From: Niebla homalea | Taxonomy: Eukaryota; Ascomycota; Lecanoromycetes; Lecanorales; Ramalinaceae | Assembly (NCBI GenBank): GCA_019925105.1 | Contig: JAHGAU010000006.1 | Location: 1,550,001-1,614,000 of the forward strand | DNA: 64,000 bases | Direction of reading: 5' to 3' | Shown here: positions 11,522 through 22,510 of the stretch, in pieces | Numbering within the stretch: the first letter of the stretch is position 1 | Layout of the letters: each line of letters starts with the position of its first letter | Notes under the pieces: model-generated | Seen by the model: only the letters and a program-made list of their open reading frames with translations | What the model was told of the DNA's origin: nothing | The model's database searches: none | Made by a program: the position numbers and the translations under genes

Positions 11522-12365
11522 ATGGCCACTCAGAATTGGCGTACCATCAACATTGACCTCCTCGACTCCGAATCCCCAGCCAATTTTGACGTGAAATCCC
11601 TGCTCCCCCCAATCGCATCCGTCTCATCGTCCGAAGTGCAGACGTTAGCATCCCAGATAAGGCAACTCTTGCGCGGAGGTGACACAGAAGGCGCGTTGCG
11701 CGGGGCACTGGAGAATGCGCCTTACGGGGGTGATGCATCTGCAAAAGTGCGTGTACCTGGCTGAAGCTTGAACATTCCCTCAGAAGCCGTGGGCATCCGT
11801 ACAACCGGGTGCGCATCTCCGAGGAAGGGAAAAAAGAAACAAAATTCGGGTAGAGGGTGACATTGGGGGGCATGCAGGGATGGATCCAAGGCTGACACAA
11901 AACACTGCGCCGTCTTTTGCAGGAAGTCCACCTCGCCACCGTAGTGGAGATCCTCCAGTCGACCAAGCAATCGGACATGTCGCCCATGCTGAATCGCATT
12001 TACAAGTCACCGGGGGGTGTGGAGACGCTGGATGTGCTGATGAAGTATCTGTACGTCATCGCCGTTTGAAAGAATGCCTTGCGAAGAGATCCTACCCCTC
12101 ATACGCCTTTGTCTGTGCGGGGCGACTGATTCGCAAATAACGCTCCATTAGGTACAAGGGTATGTCGCATGGCTCTCAGCCTACCGGTGCATCGTCGAAA
12201 AAGTTGTCGCCGCAAGGGACGGGGTTCTCACAGATATTGTCGAGGGGGCCTGGGGAAGGTGGTGGGCAAGCAATGAGTGTGCTGCTGAGCTGGCATGAGA
12301 AGTTGGTGGAGATAGTGGGGCCGGGGAGTATAGTACGGGTGATGAGTGATCGGAGAACAGTATGA
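11522..12365 (+). CDS. Arp2/3 complex subunit 5 (p16-Arc/ARPC5)
   Basis: Subunit of the actin-nucleating Arp2/3 complex, which drives branched actin at endocytic patches. Three exons: 11522-11746, 11923-12050 and 12152-12365, all joined in phase. The N-terminus (MATQNWRTINIDLLDSE) and the middle (LMKYLYKGM, split by intron 2 inside the Leu codon) match the family. The C-terminal half holds the conserved helix LSWHEKLVEIVGPGSIVRVM, ending a few residues later. Total 188 residues, against about 150 in animals; the excess lies in a Gly/Ser-rich segment in exon 3. It converges with the NDUFAF5 gene, whose stop is 156 bp away. Confidence 0.92.
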
Positions 12366-12521
12366 AGATGGTGGACAAACGAATCGAAAATCATGGCAAA
12401 GATTGCCAAACCCAAAGATTGATGCCGCTGGTGTGGACGGGCGATCGCACAATGCCAGATACCCTTGAACAGGCACGCTTCAATACAGAGATAGCATGGC
12501 TCGACTTCAGCGAATCTCCCG

Positions 12522-13637
12522 TCACCTCTTGCCCTCCTCCCCAGGGCTGCCACCACCCCCCAACACATCCGCCAAATTCACCTGCCCCGTCCCCCTCTTC
12601 TCCGGCTGCTGCTGCCCCTCCCCCTCCGTCCAGCCAATCATATAAATAATCCGGAACGTCGCCGGCAACCCCCCCTCCTTGCCTTCCCCCCCATGCAACT
12701 CCCGATAAATCCCCTCATTGGCCAACAAGACCTCCCGCCTCAAGCCGGCCAGCTCCCTCGTGAGACTCGCATTGCTCTCCCCCATATCCTGCAGATCCCT
12801 CATCAAGGCAAACGTGTCCGGGTACTCCACCACGATATCATCCACATCCACGGTCAACATCTTGAACCCGGCCTTCGTCAATAACCCGCCCATGTCCCTC
12901 ACATCCGCCAGGGGGGACACGTGCGTAGATACCCCGCCCCGCCGGTCCAGGTCGGCAAGCTGCAAGGAAGTGCGCAGTTCGTAGAGGGAGTCACCGCCCA
13001 GCATGGCGGCGATGAAGGGAGAGTCCGGGCGGAGGACCGTGGCGCATTGGGAGAGGTGCGTGGGGAGGTCGTTGATCCAGTGCATACTCAAGGAGGAGAG
13101 GATGGCGTCGTAGGTACGTGGGGCGAAGGGCAAGGACTGCGACGGTGGCGGTAGGACAACGCGCTCGTGGGAGGGGAGGAGGGAGTTGAAGGGGAGGAGG
13201 GCGTCGCGGTTGAGGAGGGTGGGGGAGGTGTCGGCGGAGGTGAGGTGCCCCAGGCGGGTGGCGAGGGGTTGTGGTGCTTCTTGTGGCGATGCCGAGGTTT
13301 CTGCTTCCTCGTCGGGGGGAGGAGATGGGGGGTTCGTGAGGGCGCGCGCGATGTTGCAGGCGTTGGCGCCAAGGTCGAGGACTCGAGGGAAGTTGCGCTT
13401 GATGTCGAGGAGGCGTTCGCAGAGGCGGGCGGCAACCTCGTCACGGAGATAGTCGACTGCGCGACTTGCTTTGGGCTTGTTGCCTGAGCGTTCACGCTGG
13501 AGATGTTTGGCGTGGTCGTGGAAGACTTGGAGGGTTGCGGAGCCGGGCGCGGTGGATGCATAGGTACGATGGGGAGGAGTTAATCGCCGATGAAGGGCGG
13601 AATGAGGGAGGAAGGGTCTGAGAGATGCTGGCCTCAT
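12522..13637 (-). CDS. NDUFAF5-like complex I assembly factor (class I methyltransferase fold)
   Basis: Mitochondrial matrix protein of about 371 residues, intronless. In animals NDUFAF5 hydroxylates an arginine of NDUFS7 during early complex I assembly. The N-terminus is Arg/Ser-rich without acidic residues (MRPASLRPFLPHSALHRR), a good matrix-targeting signal; an in-frame ATG three codons upstream is possible. The family segments are LQVFHDHAKHLQRERS, then DYLRDEVAARLCERLLDIKR, VLDLGANACNIARAL, ILSSLSMHWINDLP and a PFIAAMLGGDSLYELR block. The SAM-binding loop is degenerate (see findings). A Pro/Glu-rich insert follows motif I. The C-terminus (after IIYMIGWT) is Gly/Glu-rich. Confidence 0.9.
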   Translation of the reverse strand: MRPASLRPFLPHSALHRRLTPPHRTYASTAPGSATLQVFHDHAKHLQRERSGNKPKASRAVDYLRDEVAARLCERLLDIKRNFPRVLDLGANACNIARALTNPPSPPPDEEAETSASPQEAPQPLATRLGHLTSADTSPTLLNRDALLPFNSLLPSHERVVLPPPSQSLPFAPRTYDAILSSLSMHWINDLPTHLSQCATVLRPDSPFIAAMLGGDSLYELRTSLQLADLDRRGGVSTHVSPLADVRDMGGLLTKAGFKMLTVDVDDIVVEYPDTFALMRDLQDMGESNASLTRELAGLRREVLLANEGIYRELHGGEGKEGGLPATFRIIYMIGWTEGEGQQQPEKRGTGQVNLADVLGGGGSPGEEGKR

Positions 13638-13879
13638 GTTGTACAAATCAATTGGATGGGATCATGGAATGAAGCAGATATCGAACATTGGATTCATTTG
13701 GTTGGGATTGAAGTGCATCATCGATCCCTGTCGTCGATCCGGCAAATTCCGCTGGGAGGTGAAATTCGTACCTGCTCGGACTTCCTGCCCTCGGCATTCG
13801 GTGATGGTTTTGTTCACCACCTGCATTCATGAACTTGATCTAGGCTTATCAAAAGCTCGGGGATCATACTAGTCTCATC
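13638..13879. promoter_or_regulatory. Bidirectional promoter between NDUFAF5 and the Zn2Cys6 gene
   Basis: These 242 bp lie between two divergent start codons and so serve both genes. No clear core element is visible. Confidence 0.4.
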
Positions 13880-16381
13880 ATGTCGAGCATACAGGAGTCC
13901 AGCCACCGTGGACTGTCCCCTCCACACGAGAAGAATGGCTCTGCCGAGAGCTCGGGGAAGAGGCGGAGAATCGCACTCGCGTGTCTAGACTGTAGGCGTC
14001 GAAAGTTGAAATGTGATCGTATATTTCCAGCGTGTAGCCGATGTCAAAAGGATGGCCATCCGGAGACCTGTACTTACGATGCGAACGCCGTCGACTTAAT
14101 GACTGAGAGACCATCCGTAGAATATGGCAGAGGGCAAGGACATCCCGAGAATCATCCCAATGTTTTACGCAAGAATCCGAACCCGAATTACCTTGAAAAC
14201 CATCAACCGCTAGCCATTAACTATAATGTCACCGCCCGGATGCAGTCTCATATCGAACAGCTTGAGAATCGAGTCGTTGGCTTGGAAAGGGCGCTCCTCT
14301 CGAACCAGCAGTTGGCAGGACCGTCTAACACTGACAAACCGATTCCCAAACCACAGTATGACATGCCTTGGACCAATCCAGGGGATGAGGAGTTTATGAC
14401 TTTTCGAGGTAAGGGTTACAAGACGTCTTTCTACGGTGCAACCCATAATGCGAGCTGTTTCAATCATGTAGGTTGAACAACCGTCCCCCCGTCCTGTTAT
14501 GCACATATTTACCTTTGATGTTAGCTTTGTTCTCTCAAACCCTTCATGAAGGAGATGATGGTCCAACAACCGGACCTGCTCATTATGCAAAAAAAAATCA
14601 GGGCCTCCAGGGTCTCTCGACCCTCCAGGGACGAGACTGGATATACGGGAGTGCTGTTGTACAAATACTTGCCTGCTCGACCTATCGCAGATCGTCTTCT
14701 GGAATTCTACAGCAATAGCTTCGAAAGAACCTATCGTGTACTGCATTTGCCATCTTTCTGGTCCGAGTATGATCGAATGTGGGAAAACTTATCCAATGCA
14801 AGGCCGCTTTTTGTTTCGCTAGTGCTTCTGACATTGGCTTCAATGACTTGCATGGCTGAACAAGGAGAGCCGTTATTCAGAGGCGACAGCTCCTTGGCCC
14901 GTGAAAGGGCTATTGGATGGATCGATGCTTGCGACTCTTTCCTCGACAGCCAAAGCCAGAAACACATCACTTTGAATTACTTACAGGCACGCGTTATTTC
15001 ATTCATCGCCAAAGTGACAAATAGCGTAAAAAAGAAGCGAACCTGGACATCGGCCGGAACGCTTATGGACTTTGCTGTTTCTGCTGGTCTTCATCGTGAC
15101 GTTGAAAGCTTGAATAACAAGTGCGGTCGTGAGGGGCCTCGAAGACGAGTATCGTACTTCGATCAAGAGATGAGGCGACGACTGTGGTCAACCATATCCG
15201 AGTTGGAACTTCAGAGCGCAATCCAAAGGGGGATGCCAGCATCGTTGCCAGATCTAGTGGTTGATTGTGGACCACCTTGCAACTCTGAGGACGAAGACAT
15301 CGACCCTGGGATGGATTATAAGCCTCCGTCCAGACCTATATCAGCCTACACAAGATCCACTTTCCTGCACATCATGAGCACATCATGGGACCTAAGACGC
15401 TCCGTGGTGTCATCAATCAATGGCTCTAGTCGACCACTAGGTAATAAGAAGAGATCTTCTTATGATCTGATGATCTGCAAGGCTCTAGATGGTATTCCGC
15501 CATGGCAGGGCACCACCTCAGAGTACTCCAGCTCTCTCATTCAACTTGAATTTCAACAACTCCTGACCTTCGTCCATCGGCCAGTCATTGATAAACGAGG
15601 TTCCCCTTATATTTTTGAATATTTCAGTACGGAGCATCTAAAAGCTGCGCAAGCCACAGTCGACCTCCACTACCAGCTTTGGAAATCTGGTAACGGTATT
15701 CTACTTGCATTCAGAGAGGACCTCTTGGGTGCAGGCCTCAGTATCTGTCACGCTGTTGAATCGGCACAAAGACTTCCCGGTTGAAACATCTGCCCTACTG
15801 TTCACAGCTGTAACTAACAAGTCTCAGATTCACCAGTATCGACGAGAATTATGACGACTGCTACAGTTGAGTCGGTCCAAGGTTTGGAAAAGGCGCTTGG
15901 CATGCTGGAGAATAAGGTCATGCGCCTTGGAGTTGGGTTACACGACTACTATGCCATCAGCTCTTGCATCGGTCTGCTCAAGCATATGACATCCAAGAAT
16001 CGCAAAGACGAGGAATTCGAAGCAGCTGGACGCATCACAAAGCTGATGGGAAAATTGCTTTCGCTGGAGGACAACTATTCTGCAGCTGCCACATTAGCCA
16101 GTCTACCAAACATGGTAGGTATGACAGAGCACTACCGAGACGTACATACTGAGTAGTGATAGTCTGTAAATGCTTCGAACAACGGAGATCTGCCTAATGA
16201 GCAAGGCAATGCACAACCCACAGGTGCGGAGTCTGTGGAGTTCGAGGTATGGTAATCTGATTGCACCCGTTGGATTCTAATGGCTGATGAACAACTAACT
16301 TAGAATAACTTCACCCAGATCAACAACTTTGACTTAGAGACGCAAGATTGGGACTTCGAGACTTTCTTTGCCTTTGCATGA
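13880..16381 (+). CDS. Zn2Cys6 transcription factor with fungal-specific regulatory domain
   Basis: Nuclear DNA-binding regulator of 763 residues in five exons: 13880-14467, 14525-15779, 15828-16114, 16163-16246 and 16304-16381; all junction phases agree. The zinc cluster starts near residue 35 (CLDCRRRKLKC, then CSRCQKDGHPETC), with CX2CX6CX6CX2CX8C spacing. A coiled-coil-like segment follows (MQSHIEQLENRVVGLERALL). The middle-homology region includes EMRRRLWSTISELELQSAIQ. The C-terminus is acidic and aromatic (DWDFETFFAFA), typical of an activation domain. The donor of intron 2 is GTTGAA, weaker than the rest. The gene lies just upstream of a decayed O-methyltransferase on the same strand, which may once have been a target. 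Target genes unknown. Confidence 0.9.
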
Positions 16382-16609
16382 TCCATATGCTTCTGACATA
16401 GCCTCCTTCTATCATTGATGTTGAGTCAATCTCAGTGATATTGTCAAGCTGATGATGATCAGACTTGGCTCGACGACCCCTAATCTTTAGGTTCCAGGAC
16501 AAGATACATAAACCTCGCTTCCAAGCTCTAAAGACAATCAAGGATCCTGTACTCAGAATTAGAACTTCGTCATATCCCTCACTGCTATCTCGGATTCTGT
16601 CATATCACC

Positions 16610-17304
16610 ATGGCTACTAGACAATTCGCAGAAGACCGAAGAGAGTTCGAGACAAACCCCCAATGGACAGCCATTGATGAGTACACCCTGTCGCACCTAC
16701 AGCCATCGCCACGGACTAATCATGCGGCTATCACGTAAGTCTTTAAGATTTCCGCTATCAGGGGTCTCGACGACATCGCCACACTTCTGGCGCGAAAATG
16801 CTGGATGTTGAATGCCAAACCTGCCATCGATTTCGCCACACTGTGCGCGTGCACTGCCATCTGGCTCACCACTGTGGACTTCAACCTCAAAGTGACTACT
16901 CTGGAGAACGAAGCTCCAAACACCGAGGTCGCTCATGAGAATAGCGCCAACGCCCGAGTGAACGATTGAGTGGACTTGATTCTCCGGCCAGCTATTGATG
17001 CTCTAACCAAGTTGGAGCAGGAGATCAAGTCCGGTCAACGTGAGATGCTCCACTTTGCATTCATAGATGCCGACAAGATGAACATTGAACCTAATTCGTG
17101 TGGGTCATGGGGATGAGTAGGCCTGGCGCCTGCCTTGTGGTGGACAATGTTGTCTCAAAGGGCAATCTGGCGATTGCCAAAGCGGCCGAAACAAATGACA
17201 TGGTCAAGGGGGTCAGATTCTGCGTGGAGAATTTGGGTAAGGATAATAGGGTTGAGGCGATCGTGATGTAGGCCGTGGGAAGAAGGATCATGGTGGCTTT
17301 CTGA
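16610..17304 (+). pseudogene. Decayed class I O-methyltransferase (caffeoyl-CoA OMT type)
   Basis: Remnants of a SAM-dependent O-methyltransferase of the small CCoAOMT family, in the right order but in different frames. An intact-looking first exon (MATRQFAEDRREFE) ends in GTAAGT at about 16735. Then CTAIWLTTVDFNLKVTTLE appears at about 16846, EQEIKSGQRE at about 17014, FAFIDADKMN at about 17056, CLVVDNVVSKGNLAIAKAA at about 17131 and DMVKGVRFCVEN at about 17197. In-frame stops and frameshifts separate the pieces. The glycine-rich SAM loop that should precede TAIWLTT has become ATLCAC, so even the conserved core is damaged. Inactive with high likelihood. Its neighbour is a Zn2Cys6 factor. Confidence 0.8.
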
Positions 17305-17680
17305 TGGTGGTAGTCAAGTAAGGGCCCTCTCCATTGACAGCTTTACGAAGGCATGAAATCACTCGGGCAAGCACACCTGCGCTTTGATGGGGGGAGCTCA
17401 AATGGTGTACAAGCCCACGGATCTGGGAATAAGGGCCACTGTTGCAACGCATAATCTACAATCCTTTCATGGCCTGGCCTTGCCAGGAAACAAGGACGCC
17501 AGCAGAAAAGCTACGGGTCACAGCAGCTCGCATCGCAAGGACATCGCTCACCTCGCCCTGACCCTTTGCCGGCGCTGTAGATCCTCGTCAAAGTTGTAGC
17601 GGCGCGTACATAAATACAGTCCTGAACGTTACTCCAAGCACCAGAATTTCTTCCATCAAACGTCCTCCATACTCTCATCT

Positions 17681-17705
17681 CCCTTCCCTTCCCTTCCCTT
17701 CCCTT
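17681..17705 (+). repeat. (CCCTT)5 microsatellite
   Basis: Five perfect copies of the pentanucleotide, in a pyrimidine-rich tract resembling fungal leaders. Confidence 0.9.
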
Positions 17706-17721
17706 CCTGTCGCTTCACTTG

Positions 17722-17742
17722 CAGCAGCAGCAGCAGCAGCAG
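17722..17742 (+). repeat. (CAG)7 microsatellite
   Basis: Seven CAG units follow the CCCTT tract. In one frame they read as poly-Gln, but no gene model supports translation. Confidence 0.85.
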
Positions 17743-18332
17743 CACCCGCAATGCAACGCCACCACCTCCCCGAATCACTCACGTCTCCCATTCCCAGCCT
17801 GCTTGTCCGCTCCTGCTCGTTTCTCCCACACGACTACTCCTGCTCCTGCTCCAGCCACCGAAATAGAGGATCAGAGGAATCAACGAGGTAGATGGGGTGT
17901 GTGCGTGCTTTGATACGTGAAGATCTTTTTGCCATCACAGTCTTCTTCTTCAACAACAACATCGTAAAACGGTCGTAAATGTGGTCGATCAGCACGCACG
18001 ACATTCGTGTCACGGGAGCAATGAAGACAGGGAAGGAGCCAGAACAGGCTTCTCTCGGGGCTGGGAACTGTCCTTGTCAGTCTTTTTTTAGTTCTGAAAC
18101 CTTTTTTGGAGGGGGGGGAGACGCATTTGTTGCACGCCGCAGCCGGATCCCGCGCAAAATGGAGGGAGCACACGTCCTGGAAGTGATTATTGGTTGAGAG
18201 GTGTGGCGAACGTATATCCAAACCATCAGGCTGGGACAATCATCATCCATCCTTCGAACCACCACCGTTGTCTGAAAGCTTGAATAAGGGTTCGTACTGA
18301 CTGACTGACCATCGCCCCCCTTGTCTACCCAA

Positions 18333-18364
18333 CTCTCTCTCTCTCCCCCTCTCTCTCTCTCTCT
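18333..18364 (+). repeat. Interrupted (CT)n tract
   Basis: Two CT runs split by a short C run; simple sequence in the intergenic region. Confidence 0.85.
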
Positions 18365-19249
18365 TCCGTGAGTTGAGAGCCATGCAGATCACATTGGACG
18401 ACGAACGAACATGAGAGAGTGGGAATTTTTTGGTGGGAGCATTGGTAGACGCTAGCTCATACATATATATACATCGCTCGTTACAAAAGCTAGGCTGCCG
18501 CTTGCTGTCCTACGAACTCAGGCAAGAAAGGAGGAAGTAGTGTTGGGAGGGACTGGGAGGGATGTCCATTATTACCTACCAAAAGATCGCCAGGACGCTC
18601 GAGATGTTTTATCTTGGAGAAATTGTTGGATGGTAATATTATTCGTCGAGCCCTTTGCGCCGGGCGAGCAAAGAAACCGAGATACTGGCGGTGGAGGGAG
18701 CTCAAAGAGGGGGGGATCGTTGAGGTCAAGCGGAGTGGAAGGCTGGGAAGGAGTGGGACTTGGCTAGGAAGTTCAGACATCATGTCTAGCATCATTGGAA
18801 CAGGGGCAGACTTGGCAGATTGACATTCAACGGTAGGAAAACGGTGCGTTGACTAGCTGTAGATCGCAGGTTTAGGCTTAGGATTTTCATCATTGGATCA
18901 TAGGGGCCCTTCAATGTGGCACAGGGATGACTCTGTCTGAGTGGTCAGTCTATTCGATTGCTGTATGAGAAGACGATATCACCAGGCTGCAGATAAGCAT
19001 GTTGATACAAGGATCCACATATTCGAATTTTGTCTATCGTGGTGGCGTAGCAACGGACAATAGCGACATCATCATCTTTGACCATGGCCACAGGAATGTT
19101 TGAAATAAGTAAGTAGTAGAAGCCAGATAAGCTCGTCGAAGTCGACTCGAACTGTCGGCCAAGCTTTTGGATGATGGAACTTTTGATCTCCGTGAAAGCA
19201 AATCAGCTGGAAATATTGATGTTGGACGGTCGAAATTGTGGGAAGATTT

Positions 19250-21350
19250 CTACATGCCCACACGGAAGAGATACCTAATCCGCAACTGGTGCACAGAGTA
19301 GGCGATGTACTCGTTGTGCATGAGATAGCCAGTCTGGCTTGCCGCCTTGTTATCGCCATACCCTTTGGTGACGTCCGGCTGTGAGGAAGGCAAGATATAT
19401 CAGCCCCAGGAATTTGAGTAAGGCAGCATGGGGGACTCACCACTTGGACGCCTTTTAGATTTTCATTTATGAATTTCGCATCGGTCCAACCTTGGGGCGC
19501 CATCCTGCCGACGCCCAATGTTGAGTGGCAGCCACGCTTCTTGGCCTCGGCTTCTGCCCCTGAGTCTCCTGTTGGGATCTCATACATGGGTTTTCCAAGC
19601 TCTGCTTCTACGAGAAGCAATAGTCCGGTTCCACCGCTCATGCCCGAGGCGCAATACTGGGCTGACTTGCTGGATATATCGGCCATGTAAATACCCTACA
19701 TCGTGGAATCTTTCAGTATGGATTGCCCGGATCGCCACAAGTGCTTAGTTTGTTACTGACCTTGCCAAATGCATACCCAGATACCGGCGCTTCAGGGGGT
19801 GCAATCCGAAGACCTTGAGACAGTATACCACCGTAATTGGTGGCTCTGCTCCCATGCCATAAAAGGCGCCGGTCGGGCTTTTTGAGCTTTGCATATTCCG
19901 ACTTGGCAAAACGCTCAGCCTCGCCTGTCCGCTCGATCTTGAATATGTCCTCAAGTCGATATCTGATGCCATGAGCCTCACCTGAGGACGTGATCAGATA
20001 TTCCGATAAAGCCTTGTACTCAGTGGACTTGTGATCCAGTGCTGTCATCTCGTCGAGCTTGAGCTCCTCAAAACGTTTGTCGAGCATGTTGACGCTTTCG
20101 GCACCTTTGCTCTTGTCGCTAGTGGAATTCATGATGGTTTTGGCAACCTCCATGTCTGTCAGTGTATCCAGCATTGAGATTTCCTCTCGCAAGATCTCAT
20201 TGTTGTTGATGGCTGGGGGACGACGGCGGCCAAATTCGTGGGGAATTGTCGAATAGTATTTGTTGGAAAAGTCCTCAATCGCCTGTTTCGGAACCGATTT
20301 AGCAGGGCTCCCGCAGTGCTTCAATATCCGAGTGCAAAGGACGACTCACTTCTCCCTGCGAGGTGCCATACTTGTCGCCAGCCAGCTTCGGGTGTTTGAT
20401 CAGACCTGCCAACTCATGCAGGTGTTCGAAGCCCTGCTTGAGAGTGCCTTTGGACAGCTTTCCCAGTGGAAGCTTGTTGGCATTGTATCCAATATTCTCG
20501 AGCACTGCATTGAAGTGATTTTGGTTGAATATCAGCTCCACAAGTCGTTGGGTGGGGCGTGGAAGCTTGCTCTCCACTTCAGGCTCCTCGTCCTCCTCTT
20601 TGATCTCATTCTTGACCTTGTCATCAGCAACATCGCCTTCGTCATCTTCGTAATTTTTCTCGAGGAAAGTGTATTTGCCTTTCTTGGCCGGTTCTGCTCT
20701 CTCCTCCCATTTGTGGCCGGACTTGTCCTTGAATTTCTTGTTGAACTCCTTGAATGCCGAGTCGAAATCGGATGGACCGAATTGCTTGGAGGTGCCGAAC
20801 TCGCCAACACGGCCCCAGCGAGTATGCGTGTAGAACCTCCCTCCCTTTGCGTCCTGTAACAATTGCAAGCGATAGAACTTGAGAATGATGACTCAGCTTG
20901 GATAGACGCAAAGCAGTCTATAAATTCACCTTGTTGTTGTTGCCGCCAATATTTGTCTGGTTCAATGATGCGTCAAAGATGATGCCGTCTTCGTCAATGA
21001 AAACTTTGGCATATGCTGTTCGTCCCATCAGCTCGGGTGCTACTCTAAGCCAGACCGACAGTGTTAGAAGGCCCATTGCGAGTGGTATTCTCATTCACCC
21101 ATTGCATGCTTCTAGTATGCCGAAAAGGATGAAGACGGATGGAAGAAAATGCAAGCAGAAAGAATCATGTCAGAATGGTGGTGCAATCGCAACGGGACCT
21201 CTCGACCGAGGGATACCTACGATCATCATGAAAGCCTTCATCAAGAGGAACATTGATGTCGTGGGAGACAGCTTTTTGGCCCTCTTGCTTTGGCTGCTTT
21301 GGCTGGGTCTGAGCTTGTTTGCCAGAGCCCTTACGCTTCTTTGGAGGCAT
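19250..21350 (-). CDS. Poly(ADP-ribose) polymerase, WGR + regulatory + catalytic domains
   Basis: Nuclear enzyme that adds ADP-ribose chains from NAD+ at DNA breaks. Six exons: 21350-21221, 21042-20930, 20877-20350, 20282-19761, 19695-19441 and 19378-19250, phases consistent, 558 residues. The start carries a basic nuclear signal (MPPKKRKG). WGR domain: IIFDASLNQTN then GRFYTHTRWGRVGEFG. The helical regulatory domain runs from GHKWEERAEPAKKGKYTFLE to LAGLIKHPKL. The catalytic His-Tyr-Glu triad is intact: LLWHGSRATNYGGILSQGL, GIYMADISSKSAQYC and NEYIVYSVHQLRIRYLF. Many filamentous fungi have an N-terminal BRCT domain; none precedes the WGR here. Intron 1 (178 nt, acceptor GAG) is the least certain junction and could hide a short exon. 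Confidence 0.92.
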
Positions 21351-22415
21351 TTTTGAGAAGAGTGACAGTATGGCAAGTTCACAAGGAAAATGGTTGAGAG
21401 CAAAAGATGGAAGTGGTTGGGAGGGCCACAGGAAAGAGAATTGAAGAGAAGATGAGCGGTGTGGGCTAGAGGATCTATGTAGAACTTCAAGCGTGACTTA
21501 TAATGAGCGACGCGTCTAGGCGGGGCTTCCAGGCAGAATGGGCACTAGGAACCAATTACATTTTGATCAGACACGAACTTGATACACGTATTCATGTGAT
21601 CTTAGTCAACACTTGCATCCTCCGCCCCTCTCGTCTCATCTAGGGGAGTCGATGAATTATTGTTCGTCGTCCAACACCATTTTCAGGCAGATGGGCTAAG
21701 CTACTCTCCTTTGGGCAAGTCCCTTGCTCTACGGGAGAATGATTCACCGATTGAATTTTCGTAGGGCAGGAACCGCACACACACTCGCTAGGAGTAAAAT
21801 AGATTGCAGCTTCAGAAAATTCCGAGTCCTCTTTCTGCAAGGAATGCGGTCTTTGAAGCAAAAGTCTTGGTACTGGATCTATAGATCAAGTCACTTCCAA
21901 GAACTCTATGATTGAATATTTCTTTCTAATATAATTATTGGTGGATGAGAGGTAGATGATTTGGAAGAGATCTGATCGGATTTTGCCGCGCTTACGTTGC
22001 AATTTCTTTTGCTCCTAGCGAGACCCAAGCTGTTGGCCCGAAATTTAAGGCGGTATCCTGTACTAGAATAGAGCAATCCACCTAGCGTTCTTCAACTGCG
22101 TAGGGAACATCTGGCCTGAGCTAAATGCAAACCGGGTCGGTAGCTGCAGTCAATCGCATGCAGTGATAAATAAGAACGCCATCTAACATTCCTTTTGCCT
22201 CCAGCTTTTCACACATGGCTATTGTATTTCACATCCTTTGCTAGCATCTTGGATGTGCAGCGTCTCTTCCATTAGCGATCTAATGTCATAGTTGATTCAT
22301 GGTCGTTCACCTCCATTAGGAAAAATGGTAAATGATGCTCCATTACTGGCATTCTCACCCCCGGAGGCCAATATCCCCCACCATGAGTCTGCACAAGCCA
22401 AAAAATGATTCAGAA
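21351..22415. other. Intergenic: PARP promoter and spacer to tRNA
   Basis: The first 60 bp upstream of the PARP start form a C/T-rich leader (minus strand). The rest is AT-rich with no supported frame. Confidence 0.45.
22400..22405 (-). terminator. Pol III terminator (T6)
   Basis: A run of six T on the minus strand begins about 11 nt after the discriminator base of the tRNA gene, as expected for RNA polymerase III termination. Confidence 0.75.
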
Positions 22416-22510
22416 CATTCTTGGTGGGGCTCGAACCCACAGCCTTTGGATATCAATACCTAATAAGGAGATAATAGAAGTCCAACGCGCTACCATTGCG
22501 CCACAAGAAC
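22416..22510 (-). tRNA. tRNA-Arg(UCU) with a 23-nt intron
   Basis: The minus strand folds into a full cloverleaf. The acceptor stem GTTCTTG pairs with CAAGAAT (one G-U), the D arm is GCGC-AATGGTA-GCGC, the anticodon stem TTGGA pairs with TCCAA, and the T arm is GTGGG-TTCGAGC-CCCAC. The loop CTTCTA gives anticodon TCT, decoding AGA. An intron (22452-22474) sits in the canonical place, after base 37. The A box (TGGCGCAATGG) and B box (GGTTCGAGCCC) are intact, so it should be transcribed and spliced. Confidence 0.95.

Larger units (their letters stand above)
17305..19249. other. Intergenic region with microsatellites
   Basis: About 1.9 kb without a supported gene. The stretch 17610-17750 looks like a promoter and leader on the plus strand (TAAATACAG, C/T-rich run, CAG run), but the frames after it are short and unrecognised. 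Tandem repeats inside are listed separately. Confidence 0.5.

Noticed and set aside
17719..17913. Poly-Gln-starting frame
   Set aside because: The poly-Gln comes from a CAG microsatellite in a leader-like region; the rest has no protein signature.
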